A stretch of DNA of 64,000 nt. Origin: Brevundimonas sp. UBA6550. GTDB taxonomy: Bacteria; Pseudomonadota; Alphaproteobacteria; Caulobacterales; Caulobacteraceae. This document shows, in pieces, positions 52,326-61,345 of this stretch. Location: NCBI RefSeq assembly GCF_002434505.1, contig NZ_DJKE01000005.1:62001-126000 (forward strand), in the 5' to 3' direction. The position numbers and the translations under genes are program-made. The notes under the pieces are model-generated. The model was not told the DNA's origin and did no database searches. It saw only the letters and a list, made by a program, of their open reading frames with translations. Within the stretch, counting starts at the first letter, position 1, and each line of letters opens with the position of its first letter.

Positions 52326-53135
52326 TCAGGCGTCCTTGTCCTTGAGGGCTTCCATCACGAGCTCCGCGGTGCGGGTTGCGCTGGCGGGGTTCTGGCCGGT
52401 CACAAGGTTGCCGTCGCGCAAAGCGAATGGGGCGAAATCGGGGCCGCTCTCGTGCTTGCCGCCAAGTTCCTTGAGGCGCGTTTCGAGCAGGAACGGCACG
52501 GCCTTGTCGAGGCCGACCGCGCGTTCCTCGCTGTCGGTGAAGCCCGCGACACGGCGGCCAGCCACGAGGGGCGTGCCATCGGCCTTCTTCGCCGAGACCA
52601 GCCCTGCCGGTCCATGGCAGACGGCGGCAACGATCTTGCCTTCGCGGTCGAAGCGTTCGACCAGGCGGGCCAGTTCGTCGCTGCCGGGGTAATCGAACAT
52701 GGTGCCGTGGCCGCCGGGCAGGAACAGCGCGTCGTAGCCGGCGGGATCGATGCTTGTGAATACAGGGGTGCTGGTAACCTCGGCCTTCAGGGCCTCGTCC
52801 TTAAGATAGCGCTCGACCGAAGCGTCGTTCTCGCCGTGGGCGTTGACGCTGCGCTGGTCGACGGGGATGGCGCCGCCCTTGATCGAGGCCAGCGTCACCT
52901 CGGCGCCCGCATCGCGGAAGGCATAATACGGGGTGGTAAGTTCCTCGAGCCAGACACCCGTCGGTTCGGTGCCGGGAATCATTCGGTCGGCGGAGGTGGC
53001 CACCATGAGAATGCGGGTCATCGTCAATTGTCCTTCTCCATTGATGTCGGGGACACGAGCAAACGCAACCGGCGCAGCCGCACCCGCCACAAAGACAGCG
53101 GTGAGTGCTTTCAGCAGTTGGCGGCGATTTTGCAT
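52326..53135 (-). CDS. Exported DJ-1/Hsp31-like protein
   Basis: 269 residues; AAAGGAACG precedes ATG 53135. An N-terminal signal ([20 protein letters not shown] ... AFA) with paired Arg points to the periplasm. The DJ-1 fold follows: [48 protein letters not shown] with nucleophile Cys near residue 173, and [20 protein letters not shown]. Hsp31-type relatives are glyoxalase III or chaperones and are usually cytoplasmic. An internal ATG (MTRILMV, residue 39) could give a cytoplasmic form. First gene of the run, divergent from the LysR gene. Confidence 0.85.
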   Translation of the reverse strand: MQNRRQLLKALTAVFVAGAAAPVAFARVPDINGEGQLTMTRILMVATSADRMIPGTEPTGVWLEELTTPYYAFRDAGAEVTLASIKGGAIPVDQRSVNAHGENDASVERYLKDEALKAEVTSTPVFTSIDPAGYDALFLPGGHGTMFDYPGSDELARLVERFDREGKIVAAVCHGPAGLVSAKKADGTPLVAGRRVAGFTDSEERAVGLDKAVPFLLETRLKELGGKHESGPDFAPFALRDGNLVTGQNPASATRTAELVMEALKDKDA

Positions 53136-53195
53136 TCAATCGTTCCTTTCGGCGGCTTAGATACGCAGGGAACGGCATCATGAAATCCAGCGGGA

Positions 53196-53210
53196 ATGGC
53201 GGACGGCCAT
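53196..53210. promoter_or_regulatory. Candidate LysR box
   Basis: ATGGCGGACGGCCAT holds the T-N11-A pattern typical of LysR sites with 5-bp inverted arms, in the 96-bp gap between the divergent lysR and DJ-1-type genes. Confidence 0.45.
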
Positions 53211-53231
53211 AAATCCAGTTATGGAACCGGA

Positions 53232-54110
53232 ATGTCCCTCCTGCAGTTGCGCACCTTCGTCGAAGTCTACCGCCGTCGTTCACTGAGCGAGGCGGCCCGG
53301 GCAATCGGCATCACCCAACCGGCGGCGTCGCAGCACATCGCATCGCTCGAGGCGCAACTGGGCCGTCCCTTGTTCGATCGCCATTCGCGCGGCGTCCGAC
53401 CGACAGCGATCGCCGACGATCTCGCTGCTTCAATCGGAAGCAGCCTCGACACGGCGGAATCGGCACTGGCCAGCGCGCGGGCCCGTTCGTCCCGCATCTT
53501 GGGCACGGTCCACATCGCCGCGCCGTCGGACATGCTGGGCGAAATGATCACGCCCCGACTGGCTCCGCTGCTGGAAGCAGGGCTGGACCTGCGGCTGCAT
53601 ATCGGCGGGCGCGAGGCGCTTTATGCCATGCTCCTCGAAGACAAGGTGCACCTGGCCGTCACCGCCTCACAACCCGAAGATCCGCGGTTGGCCTTCCATG
53701 CGCTGGGCGAAGAGCACCTGCGCGCCGTAGCCTCGCCCGCCGTGGCCATGCGGATTGCCGAATTGCCGCTTGCCGACGGGCTCAACCGGACGGCCCACCT
53801 CGCCTACGACCTCGACCGGCCGCTGCTGCGAACCTGGCTCCATGCAAACCAGCTCGAGCTGACGAGCCAGCCCGCGTTGACCGCGCCCGATTTGAGAGTA
53901 TTGCGATCGGGATTGTGCGCGGGTCTCGGCTGGACGGTGATGCCCGGCTATCTCACCCGCAGCGAACGCGCTGCCTGCACGCTGATCGAGATACCCGCCC
54001 CGGTCACGGTGCCGCGCAACGCTTACTACCTCGTCTGGGCACGCTCATCGCTGCGACACCCGCGCGTGGCCATGGCTCGGGACGCCCTGATTGCTGCACT
54101 CCGAACATAA
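53232..54110 (+). CDS. LysR-family transcriptional regulator
   Basis: 292 residues. ATG 53232 (MSLLQLRTFVEVY) is where the family begins; an upstream ATG at 53196 lies in the putative operator. HTH: RSLSEAARAIGITQPAASQH. Effector domain: SRILGTVHIAAPSDMLGEMI, LEDKVHLAVTASQPED, GLCAGLGWTVMPGYLTRSER. Ligand unknown. Divergent placement next to the DJ-1/gloA/flavin-enzyme run implies it controls that run, probably in response to an electrophile. Confidence 0.9.
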   Translation: MSLLQLRTFVEVYRRRSLSEAARAIGITQPAASQHIASLEAQLGRPLFDRHSRGVRPTAIADDLAASIGSSLDTAESALASARARSSRILGTVHIAAPSDMLGEMITPRLAPLLEAGLDLRLHIGGREALYAMLLEDKVHLAVTASQPEDPRLAFHALGEEHLRAVASPAVAMRIAELPLADGLNRTAHLAYDLDRPLLRTWLHANQLELTSQPALTAPDLRVLRSGLCAGLGWTVMPGYLTRSERAACTLIEIPAPVTVPRNAYYLVWARSSLRHPRVAMARDALIAALRT

Positions 54111-54396
54111 TGGTGGCCACACCTGTTGGGCCGTGAGCGCAATGTCGGGTCTGAACCAGTTGAGCGCTGGCGGAACAAAGGGCGGCTTTCGGGATCGTCG
54201 GCTACAAGGCCGAACGGCCGGATGTGGGGCGCAAAGCGGTCATCCTAGGAATGAAAAGGTTGTGTCCTCCCCTGCCCCAAAGTCGGCCACCTCTGTTCGA
54301 ATCCTCAAGCGGGACTCGAACTCACGTTAAATAATTGGGATCTTTCCGACCAATCCCGTTGCGGAAGGGCTGGGGCACGCCGTTGCACTAGCGTGA
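54111..54396. other. Gap after lysR, nothing recognised
   Basis: No gene features. TTCGAATCC and, on the other strand, TTCGAGTCC (54296-54324) resemble tRNA T-loops, but neither has a complete stem or acceptor end. Confidence 0.4.
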
Positions 54397-54490
54397 GAAT
54401 CCGGCTGTGAACGCCCGCCGCCACGGCCTCGATGCGGGTCCGTACGCCCATCTTCGAACAGGCCTTCTCCAAGTAAGATGTCTCAACCGC
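54397..54490 (-). pseudogene. LuxR-type HTH remnant
   Basis: On the minus strand the frame reads VETSYLEKACSKMGVRTRIE followed by AVAAGV. This resembles the recognition helix and end of a LuxR/NarL domain, where 'TVK..L...YRKLGVRNRAEAVA' is usual. No receiver domain or first HTH helix precedes it in any frame, so only a scrap remains, next to the broken SDR. Confidence 0.45.
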
Positions 54491-54564
54491 GCCAGGAGCG
54501 GAAGTTGGACCAAGGGCGGGAATGAGACTTCCCAAGTGAGGGTCCGTTCCCGCCAGAGCTTCCG

Positions 54565-55366
54565 TTACGATCCCGATCCCGGCTCCGCCATCTTGCGATG
54601 CTGTTCTGCCAGCGCGGTCTGGGGCGTGACGGCGGCCATCGCCGCCTGGACCTTGTTCTTCATGCCCGCGACCACGTCGCCGTCGCCGCGCTTCATGGCC
54701 TCATAGCCAGTCCTGGCGACATGGGCGGCTTCGGCCTTGTGCTCGTCCTGGCCGACCCTGGTGTCCATCAGGCCGGCGCGCTCGAAGAAATGGGTGTTGA
54801 CCGGTCCGGGCATCAGGACGGTCACGCTGACGCCACTGTCCTTCAGTTCGTTGCGCAGGGCGAAGGAGAAGCTGTCCACGAAGGCCTTGGTGCCGTTGTA
54901 GACGGCCTGGAAGCTGCCCGGCATCAGGCCAGCGATGGAGCCGGTGAAGAGGATGCGGCCCTGGCTGCGCTCTCGCATATGACGGCCGATCAGCCAAGCC
55001 AGCCGGATCGTGCCGGTGATATTGGTGTTGATGACATGGACCACGTCGTCGAAGTCCTGGTCGAGGAAGGCCTTGCCCAGCCGCTGCCCTTGCCCCGCAT
55101 TGGCGGCAAGCGCATCGACCGGGCGAGCGCCGATGGCGGCGTAGAAGGACTGACGCCCTCTTCCGTCGCCAGGCGGAGACCAGGTCGCCGAGCCCGGTCA
55201 AGGTCTGGGAGAACTCGGCAAGCGCGGTGTCCGCGGCGATGATGAGGTCGTATCCGTCCTCGGCGAAGAGCTTTGCCAATTCAAAGCCGATGCCGAAGGA
55301 AGCGTCGGTGACGACGGCGAGGCGACGGACGGTTTCGGCGGCGGTCGGGTTGAGGATGTCGGTCAT
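54565..55366 (-). pseudogene. SDR-family oxidoreductase broken by frameshifts
   Basis: From ATG 55366 (MTDILNPTAAETVRRLAVVT) the frame runs to GLGDLVSA, moves by one base for LATEEGV (about 55165-55185), then by another for SFYAAIGARPVDALAANAGQ, and continues as VVHVINTNITGTIRLAWLIG, YNGTKAFVDSFSFALRNEL to 54565. Two single-base losses ~20 bp apart explain this. The cofactor loop reads TDASFGIG, with Asp where the first Gly is normal. Tyr and Lys of YNGTK are kept. It resembles DltE/YqjQ-like SDRs. Likely decaying, unless the reads are faulty. Confidence 0.75.
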
Positions 55367-55488
55367 GAGGACGGCACCTGGGCTAGATGCTCTTCCCACC
55401 CTTAACCGAGGTGCCTGTTCCTCCGCTCAAGCTGGAACGAAGCCCATCGCGGGTGGTTGACGAGGTTCAGCCCATCGGAGCTAAGCCT

Positions 55489-56058
55489 ATGTCCAATAGT
55501 GAAGTTTCCACCGACGCCGACGTTGGCTCGACCGCCTTTGTCGACAAGGATCGGCGCGAGGGCGAATACGAGGCCTCAAGCTTGAGGGCCGTCCTGATCA
55601 ATCGCCCCCGCGACGACCTCTACGCCTTTTGGCGCGATCTGACGAATATGCCGACCTTCTCGGAGACGGTGAAATCGGTCGAGCTTCTGGAGTCCGGCCG
55701 TTCTCGCTGGATCGTCGCCGGGCCGGCCGACAAAGACATCGAACTGACCAGCGAGATCACCGAGGACGTCTCCGGTGAACGCATCGCCTGGACCTCTAGC
55801 AAGGACTCGGACGTCGATCACGAGGGCTGGATCGAATTCCGTGACAACGCCTTTGGTCGCGGCACGGAGGTGCGACTGTTCATCAGCTACGACCCGCCCT
55901 CCGGCGTCATCGGCAAGGTCGTCGCCAAGGTGATGCAGCGCGAGCCACGTCTCCAAGCGCGCCGCGAACTGCGCCGTTTCAAGCAACTGATGGAGACGGG
56001 CGAGATCTCGACGTCCAAGGCCCCCCACGCCGCGCCTCGGTCCGACCGTCACATCTGA
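55489..56058 (+). CDS. SRPBCC (START-like) domain protein
   Basis: 189 residues from ATG 55489 with TCGGAG upstream. The SRPBCC helix-grip pattern: [60 protein letters not shown], and a C-terminal helix [20 protein letters not shown]. Members bind hydrophobic ligands; this subgroup is often next to zinc dehydrogenases in soil bacteria, as here (29 bp). Ligand unknown. The first ~25 residues appear disordered. Confidence 0.82.
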   Translation: MSNSEVSTDADVGSTAFVDKDRREGEYEASSLRAVLINRPRDDLYAFWRDLTNMPTFSETVKSVELLESGRSRWIVAGPADKDIELTSEITEDVSGERIAWTSSKDSDVDHEGWIEFRDNAFGRGTEVRLFISYDPPSGVIGKVVAKVMQREPRLQARRELRRFKQLMETGEISTSKAPHAAPRSDRHI

Positions 56059-56087
56059 TCCCCCTTCCCAATTCTAAGGAGTCGCCC

Positions 56088-57263
56088 ATGCGCGCCCTCA
56101 CCTGGCACGGCAAGCACAACGTCCAAGTCGATACTGTCCCCGACCCGCAGATCGTCAATCCTCGCGACGCCATCATCAAGATCACCGCCACCGCCATCTG
56201 CGGCTCAGACCTGCATCTCTACGACAGCATGATCCCCGGGATGTCCAACGGCGACATCCTGGGTCACGAGTTCATGGGCGAGGTCGTCGAAGTCGGCCGC
56301 GGCAACACCAGTCTGAAGAAGGGCGACAAGGTGGTCGTCCCCTTCGTCATCGCCTGCGGGAAATGCTTCTTCTGCGAGAAGTCGATGCCGGCCGCCTGCG
56401 ACAACTCCAATCCGGCGGACAAGGCGGACGCGTCAGAAATCGCCTATGGCCAGTCGGTGTCGGGCTTGTTCGGCTATTCGCATCTGACCGGCGGTTTCGC
56501 CGGCGGACAAGCTCAGTACGCGCGCGTCCCTTATTCCGACTACGGCCCGATCAAAATCCCGGAGGGCATCGAGGATGAGCGGGTGTTGTTTCTCTCGGAC
56601 ATATTCCCAACGGGCTGGATGGCGGCTGAGAACTGCCAAATCCAGCCTGGCGACACTGTCGCCGTCTGGGGCTGCGGCCCGGTCGGGCTGTTCGCGATCA
56701 AGAGCGCGATCCTGCAGGGCGCCGGTCGCGTGATCGCCATCGACCACCATCCCAACCGACTGGCGCTGGCCAAGGCGAACGGAGCGGAAGTCCTGAACTA
56801 TCACGAGGTCAAAGTGCGCGAAGCCCTGCTGGAGATGACAGCTGGCCTTGGACCAGACAGCTGCATCGATGCGGTCGGAATGGAGAGCCACGGCTTCTCA
56901 CCGGACAATATCGTCGATGCGGTGAAACAGGAGACCAAGCTCGGCACCGACCGTCCCCACGTCCTGCGCGAGACGATCATGGCGGTCAGGAAGGGTGGTA
57001 CGGTCTCCGTCCCGGGCGTCTATGGCGGCTTCGCCGACAAGTTCCCGGTCGGCGCCTTCATGGAAAAGGGACTGACGCTGAAGACCGGCCAGACCCACGT
57101 CCAGCGCTACCTGCCTCAGCTGCTGCAGATGATCCTGGAGGGCAAAATCGACACCACCGATCTGATCAGCCATCGTCTGCCGCTCGAACAAGCGCCCGAG
57201 GGTTACAAGAACTTCAAGGAGAACCAGAACGAATGGACCAAGGTGGTCCTCAAGCCTCACTGA
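56088..57263 (+). CDS. Zinc-dependent alcohol/formaldehyde dehydrogenase-like protein
   Basis: 391 residues; AAGGAG lies 9 bases before ATG 56088. Zinc ligands Cys38 ([11 protein letters not shown]), His60-Glu61 (LGHEF); structural Cys at 90, 93, 96 and 104; NAD loop [18 protein letters not shown]. The end [16 protein letters not shown] is nearly the same as in the 46794-47933 enzyme, so the two are paralogues. It lacks that enzyme's CCDRHGKERSN insertion and has [19 protein letters not shown] instead. Paired with the SRPBCC gene. Substrate not certain. Confidence 0.87.
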   Translation: MRALTWHGKHNVQVDTVPDPQIVNPRDAIIKITATAICGSDLHLYDSMIPGMSNGDILGHEFMGEVVEVGRGNTSLKKGDKVVVPFVIACGKCFFCEKSMPAACDNSNPADKADASEIAYGQSVSGLFGYSHLTGGFAGGQAQYARVPYSDYGPIKIPEGIEDERVLFLSDIFPTGWMAAENCQIQPGDTVAVWGCGPVGLFAIKSAILQGAGRVIAIDHHPNRLALAKANGAEVLNYHEVKVREALLEMTAGLGPDSCIDAVGMESHGFSPDNIVDAVKQETKLGTDRPHVLRETIMAVRKGGTVSVPGVYGGFADKFPVGAFMEKGLTLKTGQTHVQRYLPQLLQMILEGKIDTTDLISHRLPLEQAPEGYKNFKENQNEWTKVVLKPH

Positions 57264-57435
57264 TCGATGTCGGCGGGCGCGTGCGGGGTTTTTCCGGCCG
57301 GATGCGCTCGCCCGTCAGCGTCGCTGGCCCGCGCAGTTCGCCGATCACATAGAAGCCGCGTTCCGCCAGCTGCTGGGCCAGCAATGCGACATCGACGGAC
57401 TCGTCCGCCGTTTCTGCCCGCCGGTTCTCGGTCAT
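57250..57435 (-). CDS. Small hypothetical protein
   Basis: 61 residues, no known family. Support is the ribosome-binding site CAGGGAGGAC 5 bases before ATG 57435 and the fact that it fills the gap between plus-strand genes. The middle, [20 protein letters not shown], is a plausible helix-strand unit; the C-terminus is Pro/Arg-rich. It overlaps the dehydrogenase 3' end by 14 bp, antisense. Confidence 0.5.
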   Translation of the reverse strand: MTENRRAETADESVDVALLAQQLAERGFYVIGELRGPATLTGERIRPEKPRTRPPTSISEA

Positions 57436-57576
57436 GGCGCAGTCCTCCCTGATCTTACAGAACGCCTGGCGCGTGTGGGCGCTGCGTCACGAAACCGCGA
57501 GGTCGCCGCCCGCCGGCCAGGGCTGAGCGGAACCGGGGGGGCGGCGAGCGACTTGGGCAGCGGTGGAGGAGCGATC

Positions 57577-57984
57577 ATGCTGAAACGCTACGCCTACGCC
57601 TGGATCACCCTGGCCTTCTTCGCCATCTCCATCGGCCTGCATTGGCTGTTCGGCTGGTACGCCTTCATCGACGAGGCGCGCGAGCACGGACAGACGCCCG
57701 CGCTGACACCGTACCTTCTGGAGATGGGGCGCGACACCTTCGAGAACTGGCAATCCGAGTTCCTCCAACTGCTGTGGCAGGTCGTCGGCCTGGCCTACTT
57801 CCTCTACGTCGGCTCGCCGTCGTCGAAGGAGAACGACGACCGAATGGAAGCCAAGCTGGACGCCCTGCTGGAACTGGTCGGTCGCGAGCGCGGCCTGGCC
57901 ATCGTCGACGAGATCGACCGCCATCACGAGCGCCGCACCGGCCACGCGGCCCTGCACCAGGATCCGCCCTATGGCGCGGTCTGA
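57577..57984 (+). CDS. DUF6766-like small membrane protein
   Basis: 135 residues; GGTGGAGGAG lies 5 bases before ATG 57577. Helix 1 is YAWITLAFFAISIGLHWLFG (about residues 5-26); a second membrane segment is LLWQVVGLAYFLYVGSP (about 66-82). GRDTFENWQSEFLQL between them and KENDDRMEAKLDALLELVGR after are the conserved DUF6766 pattern. Function unknown. Overlaps the GH65-like gene by 14 bp, so the two are coupled. Confidence 0.82.
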   Translation: MLKRYAYAWITLAFFAISIGLHWLFGWYAFIDEAREHGQTPALTPYLLEMGRDTFENWQSEFLQLLWQVVGLAYFLYVGSPSSKENDDRMEAKLDALLELVGRERGLAIVDEIDRHHERRTGHAALHQDPPYGAV

Positions 57985-60043
57985 TCCGCACCGGCCGATC
58001 AGCCCGCCGCCGGCGACCGGCGCCCTGGCGGAGGATCTGCCCGCTTATGTCTCCAACGGCGTGATCGGACTGCGGGTGCGCGACGTGCCCCTGGTTCCCG
58101 GCATGGCGATCGTCAGCGGTTTCGTCGGCGAACATCACGAGCGGCACGTCGAGGCCGCCGTCGCGGCGCCCTATCCGCTCGGCGGCGACATCGCGCTCGA
58201 CGGAGTCTGGGCGAGCGAGGTCATGGGCGGCTTCGAACCCGTGGACCAGAGTTACGACTTCGAGACAGCGGAACTGACCACGCGCTTTCGAGTGCGGCTA
58301 CCCGCCGGCAGGGCCGAGGTCGAGGTCGTCACCTTCGCCAGCCGCTCGCATTCGACCGTGGTCTGCCAGGAGGTCCAGGTCACGCTGGACCAGGCCTGCG
58401 AACTGACGTTCAGGGCGCGGGTCGATCCGGCGGGCGTACGCGGATCGATGGCGGAGCGTCGCCTCGACACGCCCGGCGAGACGCCTCCGGTGTGCGACGG
58501 CGCGATCTTGTGGCGGTCCGAGGGCGGCTTGGGCGCCTGCGGAATCGCCCTGGCGACGACGGCGGCCCCAGAGGCCGAGCGCACCCAGGAACCCTGGGAC
58601 GAGACCGGGCCGCTCTCCACCACCTATCGCTTAAAGGCCCGGGCCGGCCGTCACCGCTTTCGCCAGATGGCGTCCCTGGTCCCGGACGTGCTGCATCACC
58701 AGCCGCATCGCCAGGCCGTGCGCCTCCTGGCCGCCGCCACGGAGAACGGGTTCGACGCCCTGCGCCGGCTCAACCACGAAGCCTGGGCCGACCTCTGGAA
58801 GGGCCGCATCCGCCTGGTCGGGGCGGGCGAGCGGTGGCAGGGGATCGCTGACGCCGCCTTCTTCTATCTGAACGCCTCGGTCCATCCGTCGTCGCCGTCG
58901 TCGACCTCCATCTTCGGCCTCGCGACCTGGACCAACTATCACTACTATTTCGGCCATGTGATGTGGGACGTGGACGCCTTCGCCATCCCGCCGCTGACCC
59001 TGCTGCAGCCCCAGGCGGCGCGGGCCATGCTGGATTTCCGCGTGCGCGGCGTCCCGGCCGCCCGCAACAACGCCAAGATGGCCGGGCGCGCGGGGCTGAA
59101 GTTCCCCTGGGAGGCCGGATCGGCCCACGGCGAGGAGGCGGCGCCCGGCGGCGCGACCGCCGCGGCGCGCGAGGATCACGTCAGCCTGCACGTGGCGCGC
59201 GCCTTCGCCCTCTACGCCGACGCCAGCGGCGACGACCGTTTCCTGCGCGAGGCGGCCTGGCCGGTGCTTTCGGGCGTGGCGGATTGGGTCGTCGACCGGG
59301 CGTCGGTCGACGGGGACCGCTTCGTCTTCCGCGACATCGGGGGTCCGGCGGAACGGATCGAGACCGCCGACAACGACGCCCTGACCATCCTCGCCGCCAC
59401 GGTGGTGCTGCGCCGCGCCATCGACATGGCGCGGATGATCGGCCTCGAGGCGCCCGCCAAGTGGAGCGAGGTCCTGGAAGGGCTGAGGCCCACGCTGCGC
59501 GACGACGGCGCCATCGCCGATCACGATGGATATCGCGTCACCGAGGAGAAGGCCGCCACGCCCGGCGCGCTGATGGGGATCTTCCCCTACTGGGCCGAAA
59601 TGGAGTCAGACACCCGCGACACGACGCTGCGCTTCTACGTCGATCAGTGGCGCGGCTACGTCGGCTCGCCCATGCTGGCGGCGCTCTACGGCGTCTGGGC
59701 CGCGTGGCTGGGGGATCGGGCGCTGGCGCTCAAGCTCCAGGAGGAGGGTTTCGCCCTCTATCAGCACGGACGCTTCCTGCAGACGCTGGAGTATCGGCTG
59801 GACAAGGCGGGCGGCGTCGCCGCCGGACCCTTCTTCGCCAACATCGGCGGTTTCGTCACCGGTCTCCTGCTCGGCCTCCCGGCGCTCAGGATCGACGACG
59901 GCGATCCCCGACATTGGGCCCGCCGGGACGTCGTCCTGCCGCAAGGGTGGGATGTGATCGAGTGCGACCGTTTGTGGATACGGGGCGCGCCGTGGCGGCT
60001 GCGGGCCCGCCACGGCGAGACAGCGGTGCTGGAGCCCATCTAG
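57971..60043 (+). CDS. GH65-like glycoside hydrolase or phosphorylase
   Basis: 690 residues, no signal peptide. N-terminal beta-sandwich (to about residue 270) then an (alpha/alpha)6 barrel: NYHYYFGHVMWDVDAFAIPP, RGVPAARNNAKMAGRAGLKF, PWEAGSAHGEE, TADNDALTILAATVVLRRAI. The order and motifs recall the ATHL1/PGGHG branch of GH65 (acid trehalase-like glycosidases), where HxxWDxE-type segments form the substrate pocket. Likely substrate is an alpha-linked glucoside such as trehalose, which would suit the stress genes around it, but this is inference. The start lies inside the DUF6766 gene with no clear ribosome-binding site. Confidence 0.78.
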   Translation: MARSDPHRPISPPPATGALAEDLPAYVSNGVIGLRVRDVPLVPGMAIVSGFVGEHHERHVEAAVAAPYPLGGDIALDGVWASEVMGGFEPVDQSYDFETAELTTRFRVRLPAGRAEVEVVTFASRSHSTVVCQEVQVTLDQACELTFRARVDPAGVRGSMAERRLDTPGETPPVCDGAILWRSEGGLGACGIALATTAAPEAERTQEPWDETGPLSTTYRLKARAGRHRFRQMASLVPDVLHHQPHRQAVRLLAAATENGFDALRRLNHEAWADLWKGRIRLVGAGERWQGIADAAFFYLNASVHPSSPSSTSIFGLATWTNYHYYFGHVMWDVDAFAIPPLTLLQPQAARAMLDFRVRGVPAARNNAKMAGRAGLKFPWEAGSAHGEEAAPGGATAAAREDHVSLHVARAFALYADASGDDRFLREAAWPVLSGVADWVVDRASVDGDRFVFRDIGGPAERIETADNDALTILAATVVLRRAIDMARMIGLEAPAKWSEVLEGLRPTLRDDGAIADHDGYRVTEEKAATPGALMGIFPYWAEMESDTRDTTLRFYVDQWRGYVGSPMLAALYGVWAAWLGDRALALKLQEEGFALYQHGRFLQTLEYRLDKAGGVAAGPFFANIGGFVTGLLLGLPALRIDDGDPRHWARRDVVLPQGWDVIECDRLWIRGAPWRLRARHGETAVLEPI

Positions 60044-60642
60044 CGCCAAGCACCCAGGATTTCGGCGCTGTCGGCCGTCTCGACCTGCTGTGAGAAACGC
60101 TCGTGATAAAGGTCCATCAGGGCGTCATGGGATTCGTCGGATGAACTGCCTAGGGCGTCCGTCACCACGACTGTCCGATATCCCAGATCGATCGCGCCCA
60201 GCACGGTCGCCAGCACGCAGACATCGGTCTCCGCGCCGGTCACCACGAGGGTGTCGACGCCGCCGCGGCGGAGCGCGGCGTCGAAGTCCGCGCCCATCCA
60301 GGGCGAATAGACGCGCTTGTCCAGAAGGCGCCCTGGAGGGACGAAGCGCTGCAGCGGAACGGCCAACTCGACCATGCCCTCTCCGAGCGTCTGGAGGGTC
60401 ATCGAAGGCCAGCGCTCCCAGTATCGTCTCCAGGTCCCCTGGCCCTCGCCCGGCCGTTCGGCCGGAACGAAGCGGGTGAAACAGGTGCGCTCGGCCTTCG
60501 CCTCGCACAGGCGCACGATGACCGGCAGTACGCGTTCCGCCCAGGGCGTGCGCCACGCCGTGTCCTCGACGAACATCCGCTGCATGTCGACACAGAGATG
60601 GACCGCCGTTTCCGGGATGGCGTCACGCAGCCCCTGCCCCAT
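60040..60642 (-). CDS. Isochorismatase-like cysteine hydrolase
   Basis: 200 residues with the triad in place: Asp19 (LCVDMQRMF), Lys109 (LLDKRVYSPW) and Cys142 (GAETDVCVLATVLGAIDLG). Family members hydrolyse nicotinamide, N-carbamoyl compounds or isochorismate; the substrate here is not evident. Its start lies 3 bp after the ferritin-like gene, as the last member of a five-gene minus-strand run. It converges on the GH65-like gene with a 4-bp overlap. Confidence 0.87.
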   Translation of the reverse strand: MGQGLRDAIPETAVHLCVDMQRMFVEDTAWRTPWAERVLPVIVRLCEAKAERTCFTRFVPAERPGEGQGTWRRYWERWPSMTLQTLGEGMVELAVPLQRFVPPGRLLDKRVYSPWMGADFDAALRRGGVDTLVVTGAETDVCVLATVLGAIDLGYRTVVVTDALGSSSDESHDALMDLYHERFSQQVETADSAEILGAWR

Positions 60643-60645
60643 GGG

Positions 60646-61146
60646 TCAGGCGGCCTTGCCCTGCGCCTTGGCGTTGGCTTTGGCGTCCGCCAGGGCCGTC
60701 AGGCTCTCGTCGGTGTTCGACTCCTCCTGGAGCGTCTCGTCCAGCAGGCGCGCGGCGTCGGCGTAGCCGAGCAGGGTCGCCCAGCGCTTCAGCGTGCCGT
60801 AGCGTGTGATCTCATAATGCTCCACCGCCTGCGCGGCGGCGATCAGGCCGGCGTCCAGCGCTTCCGTGCCTTCGTACTCCTCCAGGATTTCGTCGCCTTC
60901 GGCCAGGATGCCTTCGATGGCGTCGCAGGTCTTGCCCATGGCGCGCTTGCCGATGATCTCGAACACCTGCTGCAGGCGCTCGATCTGGCCTTCGGTTTCG
61001 TCGCGGTGCTTTTCGAAGGCCGCCTTCAACTCCGGCGACTGGGCGCCGCGCGCCATCTTGGGCAGCGCCTTCACGATCTTGCGCTCGGCGTAATAGATGT
61101 CCTTCAAGGTGTCGTAGAACAGGTTGTCGAGGGTCTTCTCAACCAT
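60646..61146 (-). CDS. Ferritin-like DUF892 protein (YciF type)
   Basis: 166 residues; GAAAGGAAACG precedes ATG 61146. Four-helix bundle with di-iron-type carboxylates: NLFYDTLKDIYYAERKIVKA (Glu), FEKHRDETEGQIERLQQVFE, EGTEALDAGLIAAAQAVEHY, EITRYGTLKRWATLLG. YciF-type proteins are induced by general stress. The C-terminal tail is Ala/Lys-rich. Together with the KGG protein upstream it parallels the E. coli yciG-yciF-yciE arrangement. Confidence 0.9.
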   Translation of the reverse strand: MVEKTLDNLFYDTLKDIYYAERKIVKALPKMARGAQSPELKAAFEKHRDETEGQIERLQQVFEIIGKRAMGKTCDAIEGILAEGDEILEEYEGTEALDAGLIAAAQAVEHYEITRYGTLKRWATLLGYADAARLLDETLQEESNTDESLTALADAKANAKAQGKAA

Positions 61147-61345
61147 GGTCGTTTCCTTTCTCTGCGTTGGGGGATGACGGCTCGATCTCCTTTTGATCGG
61201 GCCGGGTCTGGGTGTCGGCATGGTGTTCGATGCGGCCGCTCTCGACCTCGGCGCGGGAGAAGACCTCCTCCTGGCCGGCCTCGAGCAACTGGTCCTCGGG
61301 GCCGCCCAGGCCGCCCTGAACCAGACCGGAGGCGCCGCCGGTCAT
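61139..61345 (-). CDS. Small hypothetical protein in stress operon
   Basis: 68 residues, acidic and Gly/Glu-rich, no known family (VQGGLGGPEDQLLEAGQEEV; RIEHHADTQTRPDQKE). It is called because its ATG overlaps the previous stop by 4 bp and its stop overlaps the next start by 8 bp, as in a tightly packed operon. No membrane segment. Confidence 0.6.
   Translation of the reverse strand: MTGGASGLVQGGLGGPEDQLLEAGQEEVFSRAEVESGRIEHHADTQTRPDQKEIEPSSPNAEKGNDHG

Noticed and set aside
54290..54330. tRNA-like T-loops (TTCGAATCC and TTCGAGTCC) that might mark an attachment site
   Set aside because: Stems are incomplete, there is no anticodon arm or CCA end, and no integrase gene lies near. At most a decayed scrap.
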